Below, piece after piece: positions 11,172-21,280 of a stretch of 64,000 bases of DNA. The position numbers and the translations under genes are program-made. Position 1 is the stretch's first letter. Each line of letters begins with the position of its first letter. The notes below the pieces were generated by a model, which had not been told where the DNA came from, searched no databases, and worked only from the letters and a program-made list of their open reading frames with translations. This DNA is from Cinnamomum chago. Its lineage: Eukaryota; Streptophyta; Magnoliopsida; Laurales; Lauraceae. The DNA is taken from NCBI GenBank assembly GCA_038049695.1, contig CP142461.1, forward strand, positions 34,417,001-34,481,000, read 5' to 3'.

Positions 11172-12159
11172 TCTATGTGCGCCCAAGTAGTCTTCCCTAC
11201 TTGGTTCAGAATTCTTGTGAGGCGGTTATGCGAGGTGCCCTTTGCGGGATAGAATTGAAAAGCGGGGAGCTTGGGCGCCACTATGAGTGCACCCAAGTGG
11301 CATTCCGTCCTCTTTTGAAACTAGGACACTAACCTACATAAGGAAGGGCTGCCTATGGGTTTCTCCACGTTTTCTGCTCTTCAAACTTCGAGTTCCAGGG
11401 TCTTTGGTCTCCCTCTTGTCTTCAAGTAAGCACTCTTTTCTCTCTTTTGGTCTTGAAGTATGCAACATGCTTTCTAGTTGCTTTGCTCTCCTTTGAGACA
11501 TGATGGAATGTTCTTTTTATGTTTCAATCTTAGATTGGTTTTGATTCTAGCCATGCTATGCTTTTGTTTCTTTCTTAGATTAGATCATCTTTTTCATTAT
11601 TTTTTCTCTTTCTCTTCTCTTCTCTTCTGTTTTTTTTTTTTATGTTGATGTTATGATGTTCTTTTGGTGTTTATGTCATGTCCTATGAACTACTAAAAGA
11701 TTTATGATGTCTTTCTTTTATTTCAGATTGTAGTTCTTTGTTTTACTCATCATTGAATGGTGATTTTTTTTAGTCTAAACTTGGATTGTAGTTTTAAGAT
11801 TGGAGTTTCATTATTCGATTGAACACCAATAGGTTTTTGATTTATTCCTCATGTCTCTTAGATTTCTCTTTTGTAATTCTTAATGTTTTTTGTTTGTTGT
11901 GAATATGTTGCATTGCATGATTAAGACTTGTTTGAGCAAAGGAATCATGTTTTTTATTTCCTAAAGACCTTAAAGTGACCTGACAGTACCCTCGGGGGAC
12001 TTGCCTCATGAATTTCAGGGGTCATGATGAATAATTTTGGGCTGAACCGGACCCACATGGGATGAAATCCCTGAGACAGACTTGGGCGCTACTCTTGGTG
12101 CGCCCAAGTGATCTTCCACCTTTTTTTTTTTTTTTGAATCCCTCTTTATATCATCATTT
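11172..12159 (+). other. Possible leader region of the antisense gene of element A
   Basis: There is no supportable coding frame. Good palindrome copies lie at 11156-11188, 11268-11300 and 12079-12110, matching those of the LTR. A GTAAGC donor-like site follows a CT-rich, leader-like stretch near 11340-11425. T-rich sequence follows. If the plus-strand PMD gene has 5' noncoding exons, they may lie here; nothing proves it. Confidence 0.3.
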
Positions 12160-13008
12160 GTGTGGAGAGTCTCTAAGGCTGGGCGTGTATTTGTTTGCAG
12201 GTTTGGACTTCGTTCAATGGCTGGTTTCCCGGTCTTTTCATTTACCATCGATGCTGGTGCAGGTCCCAGTGCTTGCAGACCTTATGTGCCAAGGGAGGAA
12301 TACTGGTCCCCTGGGACTGAGAAAATAGGCCATCATGACTCCGAGGAGCGAGCATAATTTTATCTTGAGCAAGAGTCATCCATGCCCGCTACTTATGATT
12401 GCGTGTTCGAATTTGAAGAGATAATGGATCAACGTCTTGCTGAAGTCAAGCGCGGGAAGTACGATCTGTTAGTTATGAAATATAAGAGAATTGGCAGGCT
12501 GTATGGAGACTTATGTGTCGTCGGAAGGACTACCCTTGGTAGGTTGTGTGGTTACACTGGGCTTTCGGAGGACTTACCGGGTTTCGTCAGACAGGTGCTT
12601 CAGTCCCTCTTATGGAGTTTGATAGACCTCAGGGCAATGCTTGAGGTTTGGGAAGCCACCAAGATTGCTAGTGAAAGGGCTCCACTCGATGATTTCAATA
12701 CACTGCAAAGGCGGATGGATCAGTTGGAGCCCATGACCATGCATTGCCCCCATGAGGCTGAGGCATGTATTCCAAGGCGTTATAGAAAATACTTCGAGAT
12801 GCAGAACACTACGCTCTCGGCGCTCATTCACCCAGTGTATACAGCTCTTCAGGATGACTCCCGACAGATCCGAGAGATTTGTGACGCTCTTCGGAATCCT
12901 TTGAACGATTTCAACGAAATACGAGGGCGGCTCGAGGCTCACGTCGTGGGAATGGAGGCGCGGATGACTCGCTTCCCAGTCTTCAATGGCATGGTTCACT
13001 CGCTCTAG
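12160..13008 (+). CDS. Unrecognised protein, about 208 codons after an in-frame TAA
   Basis: The clear open part starts at the ATG at 12382 and ends at TAG 13006-13008. It is rich in charged residues and predicted helix, with acidic and basic residues alternating as in a structured or coiled-coil protein; base composition is more GC-rich than the flanks. The same frame is open upstream from 12160 but for a TAA at 12355-12357, so an older, longer protein may have been cut. I recognise no domain. It lies in element A between the 3' LTR and the PMD gene, on the same strand as PMD, so it may be an upstream exon set of that gene or a separate antisense product. Real coding use is inferred from composition and length only. 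Confidence 0.45.
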
Positions 13009-13759
13009 ATGACTCACTAGGGGTCCTTATTTCAGGCTAGGTTGTGATTAAGAGGTTGGGTCATTAGGACCAATAATAGTAGTTATAGGCCTCAAGTAGG
13101 GTTTGGAGGCAAAAGTGATTACCTATCTTCGTTTTTTAGTCAATGCCTAGGGTAGCTGATTTAATTAATCATTCCATTGCTCAGTGACTCTCATGAAAAT
13201 TTAATAAAGGTCAAATTAGATTTTATAATTCCCTTCCTCTTTTTATTCGTTTATTTTATTTTTATTATGTGATGTTGTTCTAGTCTTAAATAATGGTGAT
13301 ATCACATTATTGTGATATCAATGACGATGAGTTATGAGATTTAATCATGAATTATTGATGCAGGATGAATGGGTGATGACCAATTACTTTTATGGATTTT
13401 TTTATTATAATGGAGTTCATGATTATGGGGGATGCTTAAGTTTCTTAATTAATCCTTCTCTTTATGTTCATATTTTTTCTTTAATCGAAGCTCATCTCTC
13501 CATTTTTTTTTTCTTCCCACCCACCCACACACCCAAACCACCCCCCCCCCCCGTCCCTTTTTTAAGAGACACAGGGTTGTGCTCTAGGTGGGCCTTCATA
13601 GAGAGGGACCCCACCACGTGATGGGGCTGGGCCATCCAGCGCCCAGCCTTGTACGTGCTTTAGGGCACTGGTGGGTGGCCCCTTTTCCCTCTTTTCATTT
13701 CATTCTGTGTTTCCCTCCCTTTCTTATCTTTCGTTCTTCACTTCTTCTTTCTCTTTTGG
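13009..13759. other. No gene seen; AT-rich with C-rich tracts
   Basis: The stretch is AT-rich and contains a homopolymer-like C tract near 13540-13553. It has no frame with recognisable protein. A CACGTG-like G-box core lies near 13614-13619, in front of the purine/pyrimidine array. Confidence 0.4.
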
Positions 13760-14510
13760 GCGTGAGTTCAGGTGGAGACAGAGGAGCTGGGAGTGGAGTG
13801 GATAAAGGAAAGGAGCGAGGGAGGTGCAGTGCAGGCTTGCTAGCGTCCAGGTAGGTGGGTCGTCCCTCCCATCTATTCATTTTTTCTTCCCTCTTTTTTT
13901 TTTTTTTGAATGCTGCTGCTGCCATTTCAGGTGAAGGACGAGTGGGCTGAGGAGGAGAAGGAAAGAGAGAAGAGAGGAGAGGGGAGGTCAGGTATGTATG
14001 TTATTCATCTCTATTTCCATTTCCATTCTCTTTCTTTTTTTTCTTTTTTTTTGTGAACCTGTTGCAGTTGCTGGAGGTGTAGAACGATTGGAGGAAGAGG
14101 AAAGAAAACAGAGAGGAGAAAGGAGAGGAAGGAGAGAGGGAGCCAGGTATGTGTGCTCCATTCTTTTTTATTTCCCTTCTCTCTTTTTTTCCCTTCTCTT
14201 TCTCTCTGTTTTTTTTTTGCTATCCGTTGCTGTTATCTACAGGTGGAGGCCGAGTGGGGGGAAGAGTAAAGGAAACAGAGTGGAGGAAGGAAAGGGAGGA
14301 GAGAGAGAGTCAGGTATGATTTTATTCATTTCTATTTTTTATTCTCTATTTCCTCTCTTGTTTTCTCTCTCTCTCTTTTTTTTATCCAGCTGCTGTTGTT
14401 TGTAGGTGAGGAACGAGTGGGGGCAGCAGGAGGAGAAGAAGCAGCGTGGGTCCAGCAGTGTCCAGGTGTGTGGGTCCCGCCCCTTCCATCTATTCATTCT
14501 TTTTTTTTGT
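13760..14510 (+). repeat. Five diverged exon-like purine/pyrimidine repeat units
   Basis: Units of about 140-170 bp each start with CAG|GTG-like acceptor context (about 13770, 13929, 14067, 14240, 14403). Each has a purine-rich GA/GG block with GAGTGGG and ends in (C)CAGGTATG- or CAGGTGTG-like donor context, followed by a T/C-rich tract that runs into the next unit. The pattern mimics repeated mini-exons with polypyrimidine tracts. The frames are not conserved between units, so I treat it as a repeat rather than a gene. Confidence 0.65.
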
Positions 14511-15432
14511 TTACTATAGTTGCAGAATGGGGGTTTTGGGGCCCAGTTTTGGCCAAAAGTAGCCAGGAATTGGTGGATTTTGATGAGGAGAAAGACTAGA
14601 GTTGTCTCTGTCGCGAGATTGGCAATCCCAGCCCTCATGATTCCAATTTGAAAGATCGCATAGTGAGAATCCTTTGGCAAAATCAGTCTGGGTGGAAAAT
14701 GGGTGTTTACCTGTAACTAGTTGGGATTGATGAGATGATGAGGAGTGAAGTTTGGTGTCAACCATGGAGACAATTGAGTGCAGTGAAGATTGTTGAGTTT
14801 ATTGGACTCTTCTGTTGGCCTTAAATGAGAATGTGGTGAATATGATTTCGGACTCTTGACACAGATCTTGGCCATTGCAAGGGGCGGCTTGGGTATTTTT
14901 TTTTCATGCATTATTTTTCTATTATTGTTATTCAGGGATTCACCAAATTCGTGGAGCGAACTTGTTTAGTCTTGTCTTTGATAAGATGTGTTTTATGTTG
15001 GCTTTTATATCCGTGACTGTGTTAAAGATCTTCTGTTATTTTACTCCCCCTCTCTTTTGGTTTGTTCGTTTGTTTGTGCATAGAAGAGTAAATTTGATAA
15101 TGGAGGGGTGTGATAATCAGGTCGTGATGGGACAATGGACAAAAGTCAGGGGGGTTGTTTCAGCTTAGACGGGGTTCACCTTACTTGTTCTCATTATCAT
15201 TATTATTATTTATTATTGTTATTGGTTTCACTCTTGTTCTTTGATTAATTTACTTCGGGATTGGTTTGGCCAATGTTTTCCAATTTTGATGTCTCATAGA
15301 TTCGATTTGGTTGCTTCGTACAATCTTCTATGTGACATCTTTAAAGTTAAAACTTCCCCTCTTGCTCATGTATTTCTAAATCCATGGTTTCTCATTTATG
15401 CTCTCTCTCCTTTTTTTTTTGGAATGTGCAGG
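14511..15432 (+). other. Upstream of the PMD gene of element A; no gene
   Basis: Short frames here have no protein-like character. The stretch ends in a long T-rich tract and TGCAG directly before the PMD start codon at 15433, which looks like a splice acceptor. It is therefore probably a 5' intron of the antisense gene. Confidence 0.45.
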
Positions 15433-17320
15433 ATGGTTGAGACAAGGCTCACTAGTAAGAGGACCTCGACTATGGTTGAGTCGGGAGAGGGTCCGTCAGG
15501 AGATTATGGGGGCGTTCCCTTAGATAGGCTCGGGGAGGACCCTGGAGTTGGACTTACCGGGGAGCCCGAGGCGGGGCAGAACATGGCCCGACCCGGAAAG
15601 AGGCGCAAAAAGCAACGAACTAAAGAAGATCCCCACCTTGCCGACGAGACAAGAGCATGCAAGGTAATGACACCTAGTCTTTTCTGTATTGTGTCTCACC
15701 ATTACTTATCTTTAACTCTTTGGGCTGACAATCATGATGTTTCTCTCAATTTTCAGCTTGTACCTCTTGCTCGGATGAGGGTGGGGTGGCTTAAGGTGAA
15801 AGAGTGGTGGACGGAGCTGTCGGACACTCTGAAGGATCGTCTCCGAGCCATGGGTTCCGGAGATTTCATGTCGATTGTAGCTTTCTGAGTTGACCGCTAT
15901 CTGATTAGGGCACTTTCAGAGAGATGGAGGGATGAGACTCATTCTTTCCATTTCCCGACCGGCGAGATGGCCATCACCCTTGAGGACATAGCGAGATGTT
16001 GGAGTTTGAGGGTGAGCGGTTTGCCGGCTTCGACCGGTGCGGTTGGTGCTAATCCCGAGCTCATTCGGCCCTTGCTTCAGCGTTTGTTTGGCGCACGGCC
16101 TTATCCTGGCTCTAGCCAGATTGACATCGAGTGGCTATGGGAGGCTTATGGCCCCGCGAGGGCGAAGATTCTAGATAGTGAGTATTCTCCCTTTGTTCTT
16201 GTAATCATTGATTCATTTGCTCACTCACTTATGAACGTTTCTTATGCGATCTAGGTTGGACTCGTGATCAGGTAGAGTTCTTCGCTGGTCATGAGGTGCA
16301 GATGGCAGCCGCCGAAGGTTCACCGTTAGGGGTGGAAACAGTGGACCTGTCCCAACTCCTACTGAGTGGGCAAGGACAGGCATGGCGGATGCTACTCGTC
16401 CGGATACCGAAATGGACGAGAGTGAGGGCGCGGATAGCGATCCCGATGATGAGGAGTATAGAGCGCCTTTGGATGAGCTACTTGCGTCCGATGATAGTGA
16501 TGACCCGATGGACGACGGGGGTAGCGGAGATGAGAGGGGTGGCGACGGAGCGGTGGCCGGAGACGATGAGGGCGGTGATGACGTTGTCCCTCCTCCAGGT
16601 AAATTCTTAAGTTCATTCTTACCCCTCGTTATTTTGGCAGCTAATGTTTATAATCGCCTTTTCCATTTGTAGAGTATGAGTGTAGAGAGTTAGCCGTCGA
16701 TGGGTACTATCGTCGAAAGAGAGTGGGGATCCCTTGCGAGACCTTCTATGTGTCGGGTGAGTAGTAAGCCATGACCTTAATATTGCTTTCCGTAAATGGA
16801 TGAGTGTTATTAACTGTAGATCTTTGTCAATTTGGCAGGGAAAAAGGGGACCCGACCCGATGTTGCATTGAAGCGTCCTCAGTTATCGTCGGCTAGGCAA
16901 GGCGAGGATGAGAGCCTTCATGCATTCCTCCTCTATTTCTTTGGGAAATGTTTATTTGCGAATGCCACGGGCAACAAAGTGTCTAGCACCCTACTCAGGT
17001 TTGTAGATGATTTGAGCCGGGTAGGTGATTATGCCTTGGGTACGGCAACTCTTGCCTTTCTTTTCCATAGCCTAGATGATAGATGTCGGGTCCAGAGGGG
17101 CCACAGGAGTCTCTGGGGCTTTGTCCCAATTCTTCAGGTAAACCAGTTTCCTACATTTGTTAATCTTTTGCTTTAAATATTCTGCCTTACTAATGATTTA
17201 ACTGTTATGAAACAGGTGTGGATGTGGGAGCATATCCTGCAGGGTCGCCCCGAGTGTTTGCCAGTGCGGTTGAGCCTTGCTCTCCAGGCGGCGCAGTGGT
17301 ATCCGAATGCTACTGTGCGG
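15433..17320 (+). pseudogene. Plant mobile domain (PMD) protein, N-terminal exons, antisense in element A
   Basis: The start ATG lies right after a TGCAG acceptor. Exons I can trace with GT-AG borders are 15433-15663, 15757-16177, 16255-16598, 16673-16756, 16839-17137 and 17216-17320. The second exon has the PMD signature ETHSFHFPTGEMAITLEDIA, and 16839-17137 has the conserved FLLYFFGKCLF and LGTATLAFLFHSL helices. The third exon encodes an acidic Asp/Glu/Gly-rich linker. PMD proteins (MAIN/MAIL family and transposon-borne relatives) act in transposon silencing and genome stability; the 'aminotransferase-like' label in databases is not a shown activity. A TGA at 15886-15888 breaks exon 2, and a frame change is needed in exon 3. 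The last exon is cut by element B. The gene is antisense to gag-pol, so its introns are invisible in the sense RNA. Confidence 0.8.
17316..17320 (+). repeat. Target site duplication TGCGG, left
   Basis: TGCGG directly precedes the 5' LTR of element B and recurs at 37299-37303 directly after its 3' LTR. The 5-bp length is normal for Ty3/gypsy integration. Confidence 0.92.
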
Positions 17321-17572
17321 TGTTGACACCAAAAATGTCACTTTGCCTCTTCACATCAAAAGCTACATGGAGCCGCATCCTACCAAAAATAGGCAGGTGC
17401 CACTTCAAGTATCAGATCTTGTCAGAATCAAACAAAGACTGCAAGGTCATTCAAAACAGCCAAAAGAGACGTACACATGAAGTTTCGGGCCGTTCCGACA
17501 TCATTTGGCCTAGCTACACCTCTCCAACATCATTTGGCCTAGTTAAACCACTCGTAAAGGCCACCAAAAGCC

Positions 17573-17580
17573 TATAAATA
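17573..17580 (+). promoter_or_regulatory. TATA box of the 5' LTR of element B
   Basis: TATAAATA in the context GCC-TATAAATA-GG lies about 250 bp into the deleted LTR. The identical site lies at 36405-36412 in the 3' LTR. RNA would start about 30 bp downstream. Confidence 0.7.
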
Positions 17581-18123
17581 GGAGTCCCCTCCAAGCATTC
17601 CGGGGATGAGAATCATCAGAAGGATCAGAAGCATCGAAATCATCAGCAAGTCCTGCTCTAGAGGCCCAGAAAAATCGCCAGAAAATCATTCAAAAATCCT
17701 CGGAGAAATCTCTACAAATCTGCTCCTTCAAGAAAACTCTACTGCAACAAGCACTACAAGGTGATCAAAGCTCCTTGGGGGGGCCACCCCCCCCCCAAAG
17801 GCCACCTCTCCTCCTATCCAACATGGCTAGATGCGGCTTTTCAGTCCGTCTACTCGGCTTTTTACCGGATATAGGACCTTACCTTGGTCCTTATCCTCTA
17901 AAAATCTGAGGTTGGAGCCAAGCCAAAGAATCAAAGCACTATGTTCTCATCTGAAGGACGATGGCGGAGCCCATACATGACTCGCGACCGTCGATCTGAA
18001 CGAGCCCTCCCACAATCGCATGAGAAGTTAGATTCCTTTTTCTTACTTTTCTGTTGTAAATTTTATTTTTTTTAAGAGAAAAAAAATCACAATTCTTGTC
18101 TTTTCATTTTGATGAGATTTGTA

Positions 18124-18218
18124 AATCGCCTTTTACGGCACCAAATCGCCTTTTACGGCAAAATCGCCTTCAACGGCACCAAACCGCCTTCTACGGCACA
18201 AAAACGCCTTTCAAGGCA
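18124..18218 (+). repeat. CGCC-TTTTACGG mini-hairpin repeats in the LTR
   Basis: Five to six units of about 17 bp carry the core CGCCTTTTACGGCA or close variants, a GCC-N6-GGC mini-hairpin. The same block lies in the 3' LTR (about 36959-37053) and, inverted, in the LTR of element C (about 55800-55920). The block lies downstream of the LTR TATA box, so it would be in the RNA. Confidence 0.85.
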
Positions 18219-18466
18219 TTCAAAAATTGTCTCTTTCATTAAAATATATTTGCAATGGAAAACTAGAAAAAAGTTTCATTTCCCTTTTTACTTGTGAAGG
18301 TGAATCTCCGGATCACCATTTCTAACTTCCAAGTATAAAAGAGAAATTGGCATACCCGTACAAAAAAAAACTGATGCCCGATTTTCCTTTCTTTCCCTCC
18401 ACCGTACCCCGTCAACCCCGGGGCGGAGGCAGCTTTGGAAAAAGAGAAAAGCCGGGACCATCAAGC

Positions 18467-18486
18467 TGGCATACCCGATGGGACCA
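18467..18486 (+). other. Primer binding site of element B
   Basis: TGGCATACCCGATGGGACCA lies 3 bp after the LTR end. A TGG start just inside the 5' LTR is where a tRNA 3' end anneals to prime reverse transcription. I cannot assign the tRNA. The first 11 bases recur inside the LTR at 18348. Confidence 0.6.
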
Positions 18487-18649
18487 TTTTTGTATTCTTT
18501 GGCTCCTTTTAGTTGGTGGCCTATGTTGGATCTTGCATCTAAAAAAAACACATGAGATGAGATTCTTGGAAATTTCTTCTTTTGAGTTTATTTCCAGTCT
18601 TTCTTGTTTCAAAAAAAAAATTCTCAAAAAGAAACAAAATCTGATTTAT

Positions 18650-19740
18650 AAAAATTTCAGATTTCCCTCTTTTGGATTCACAGTTGAGAAACTTTGGTTT
18701 CTTCCTTTTCGGACTTCGAGATCGCAGAAATGTTGAACTCATTTTCGGAATGGAACACCATTCGCTCTCTTCTATGAATCCACAAAAAAAAATCTGATTT
18801 AAAAAAAAGCTTCAGATTTCTCCCTTTTGGGTTTAAGTTGAGAAACTTTGGTTTCTTCCTTTTCGGACTTCGAGATCACAGAAATGTTGAACTCATTTTC
18901 GGAATGGAACACCATTTGCTTTCTTCTATGAATCCACAAAAAAAAAATCTGATTAAAATTTTTTTTTTCAGATTTCCCCCTTTTGGATTCACAGTTGAGA
19001 AACTTTGTTTTCTTCCTTTTCGGACTTCGAGATCGCAGAAATATTGAACTCATTTTCGGAATGGAACACCATTCGCTCTCTTCTATGAATCCACAAAAAA
19101 ATCTGATTTAAAAAAAAATTCAGATTTCTCCCTTTTGGGTTTAAGTTGAGAAACTTTGGCTTCTTCCTTTTCGGACTTCGAGATCGCAGAAATGTTGAAC
19201 TCATTTTCGAAATGGAACACCATTCGCTCTCTTCTATGAATCCATAAAAAAAAATCTTTCAAAAAAAAAAAAACCACTAAGGTTGCACCAATTGCGTTCT
19301 TTGACCAAAGTGGATCTAAGAAAAGCCTTGTCCAGAGTGTGGAGAGAGCTAGACTGTTCTAGGCAAGGGTCCTCCAAACGGGTTCATTAAGTAATCCTAC
19401 CCTTACCTGGGGGCTGATCTATCAACTGAGGTTTCATAAGATCGAATTGGAGATCTATGTGAACTCTTAAAAAAAACAATCTTAAAAAAAAAAGAACAAA
19501 AAAAAAAACTTCTGTCATTTTTGGATTCATATTTGAGAAATCCTGGTTCCTTCCTTTTCGGACTTCGAGATCGCAGAAATGTTGAACTCATTTTCGGATT
19601 GGAATACCATTTGCTCTCTTCTATAAAGTCCAATCTTGACACTTTCAAAAAAAAACTTCCGTCACTTTTGGATTCACATTTGAGAAATCCTAGTTCCTTC
19701 CTTTTCGGACTTTCGAGCTCGCAGAAATGTTGAGCTCATT
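18650..19740 (+). repeat. Leader array of about 150-bp units in element B
   Basis: Six units carry CTTCCTTTTCGGACTTCGAG at about 18701, 18855, 19012, 19163, 19550 and 19697 (spacing 147-157 bp, with one unrelated gap at 19260-19490). Each has the core CGCAGAAATGTTGA flanked by GAGATC and ACTC. Units are separated by A-rich runs. The array lies between the primer site and ORF1, so in the untranslated leader. 19741-20098 holds no gene. Confidence 0.88.
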
Positions 19741-20098
19741 TTCGGATTGGAATACCATTTGCTCTCTCCTATGAATCCAATCTTGGCCTTTCGAAAATCC
19801 CATCTCGTGTCCTTTCCAAGGATGCGATTTGCAACATTTGTGCCTAGCGGTGCTAGTACGCCCTTTCGGGTCTACTGTATTCGCAACCGACACATTTGTA
19901 TCTCAACCTTATATCATTTTACCTTGAGTGAGCTTTGCTTCTCGGTAATTTGAATTAAGGTTCACAATTGCTTCTAGCAGTCACTAGGACGCTCATTCTG
20001 AGCTGACCCTACCTGCGTTTAGAACAATTGTGCCCTCTATGGCTTTTCTGCCTTCCTCATGTTGCTTGGGCTGGGCCATGTTCACTCGGGCGACTTGA

Positions 20099-21280
20099 AG
20101 AGGCGAAACCATAGTATTTTCCATTTATGATCACCATATTCTTGTGATTACTAATGGATATGGTCTTGTTTCAGAAGTTTTCCAAAAACTAACAATAGCA
20201 GCTTCATTAACCATCACCTTTGATGAGAACAAGTACCAGCTCATGCTCCAAGACAAACAAACCAAGCGCACTTACAAGCGCCCTGCCAGCTGCCGAAGCG
20301 TCATTTCCCTCGGCAACTCAGAAGACACAGGGTCAAACTCTACTCCCCGGACCATTATCTTCGGGTCATTGGGACCATTCCCACTACCCGCAGAAGAAAC
20401 CGCACCTGCCAAGAAGCAGAGAACCGCCCCTCAACGTATCACTACAGTGATACCAAGGGCGATCATCAAGAAGCCTGAGGCCCGTAGCGCTCCTGCAAAA
20501 CCTCAACCTACAAGAAACCAGGTCTGCTCAAAGATTTGGTCCCCAAGACCTTCACCCAAACAAAGAAGGTCACAAACACCTGCAAAGCCAGCATACCTGG
20601 CCCCTCTCAAGGAGAACCGGTTCTACCCTCTTACTTACATGAAAGAGGAGAAACCTACCCTCCGCCAAACAAAACCAACTCAGCACGAGCCGGCTTGCTC
20701 ATACAAGCCCAAAATCAAATCGTGCATCGTAAGGCCTCCGCAAGAACCTGCTAAGGCCTGCACACCTGCGAGTTGACCCTTCCTCTCAACAGGAGCCGAA
20801 CTCGCCAAATTCAAAGCTTCGCTGCGACAGGCAAAGGACCGTGTCCGGATCCTGTCTCTGCCAGTCTTCAAAGAAGACAAGCTCGGCTGCTGCACACCTG
20901 CGAGTCGACCCTTCCTCTCAACAGGAGCCAAACTCGCCAAATTCAAAGCTTCGCTGCGACAGGCAAAGGACCGTGTCCGGATCCTGTCTCTGCCAATCTT
21001 CAAAGAAGACAAGCTCGGCTGCTGCGCACCAGGGACTACGTCCTTCATTGCCAGAGCACAGCCAGAGCTAACCGAAGCTCAAATTACTCGTCGTATGCGC
21101 CGCCGCGTGGCATATCGACAAAAGAGACTAGAGAAGCAAAGAACCAGCATTCTGCACTTCAGATCTCCAAAAAATGGGTTGAAAAAGAAAGACCCAATCA
21201 AGTTGTTGTTGTCCATATGGTGGGAAAAACCAGAAGACATCAAAAGTCGGCAACTAAAATCCATGTCAGACGACCGGTGA
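20099..21280 (+). pseudogene. ORF1 of element B, upstream of gag
   Basis: The frame is open from 20099, with no clear ATG near its start, to a stop at 21278-21280, interrupted by one TGA at 20774-20776. The protein is basic and rich in Pro, Lys and Arg, with KASLRQAKDRVRIL repeated twice because of a 132-bp in-frame duplication, then RRMRRRVAYRQKRLEKQR. In the second duplicated copy the codon matching the TGA is CGA (Arg), so the stop is a C-to-T change. Ogre-type Tat elements carry an ORF1 of unknown function in this position. The end overlaps the likely gag start at 21217. I recognise no enzyme domain. The missing ATG may mean a spliced start. Confidence 0.6.
20759..21022 (+). repeat. 132-bp in-frame tandem duplication in ORF1
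   Basis: Two copies start with TGCACACCTGCGAGT at 20759 and 20891 and differ at only a few bases. The period of 132 keeps the reading frame and adds 44 residues. Confidence 0.92.

Larger units (their letters stand above)
17321..18463 (+). repeat. 5' LTR of element B, internally deleted
   Basis: This LTR is 1143 bp against 3122 bp for the 3' LTR. The two match from TGTTGACACC to about 17529 and again from about 17545 to the CA end at 18463. The missing block corresponds to about 34386-36376. At the junction lie about 15 bp, TCATTTGGCCTAGTT, that repeat sequence found just upstream, a templated filler. The TATA box and everything downstream are kept, while most of U3 is gone. Confidence 0.92.

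Noticed and set aside
13998..14405. 135-codon frame with hydrophobic stretches
   Set aside because: It arises from T/C-rich tracts of the repeat units; hydrophobicity is a base-composition effect.
20773..21216. Upstream extension of the gag frame with its own repeated peptide
   Set aside because: It begins without an ATG and overlaps ORF1, whose frame gives the more protein-like duplicated peptide; the gag start at 21217 is preferred.
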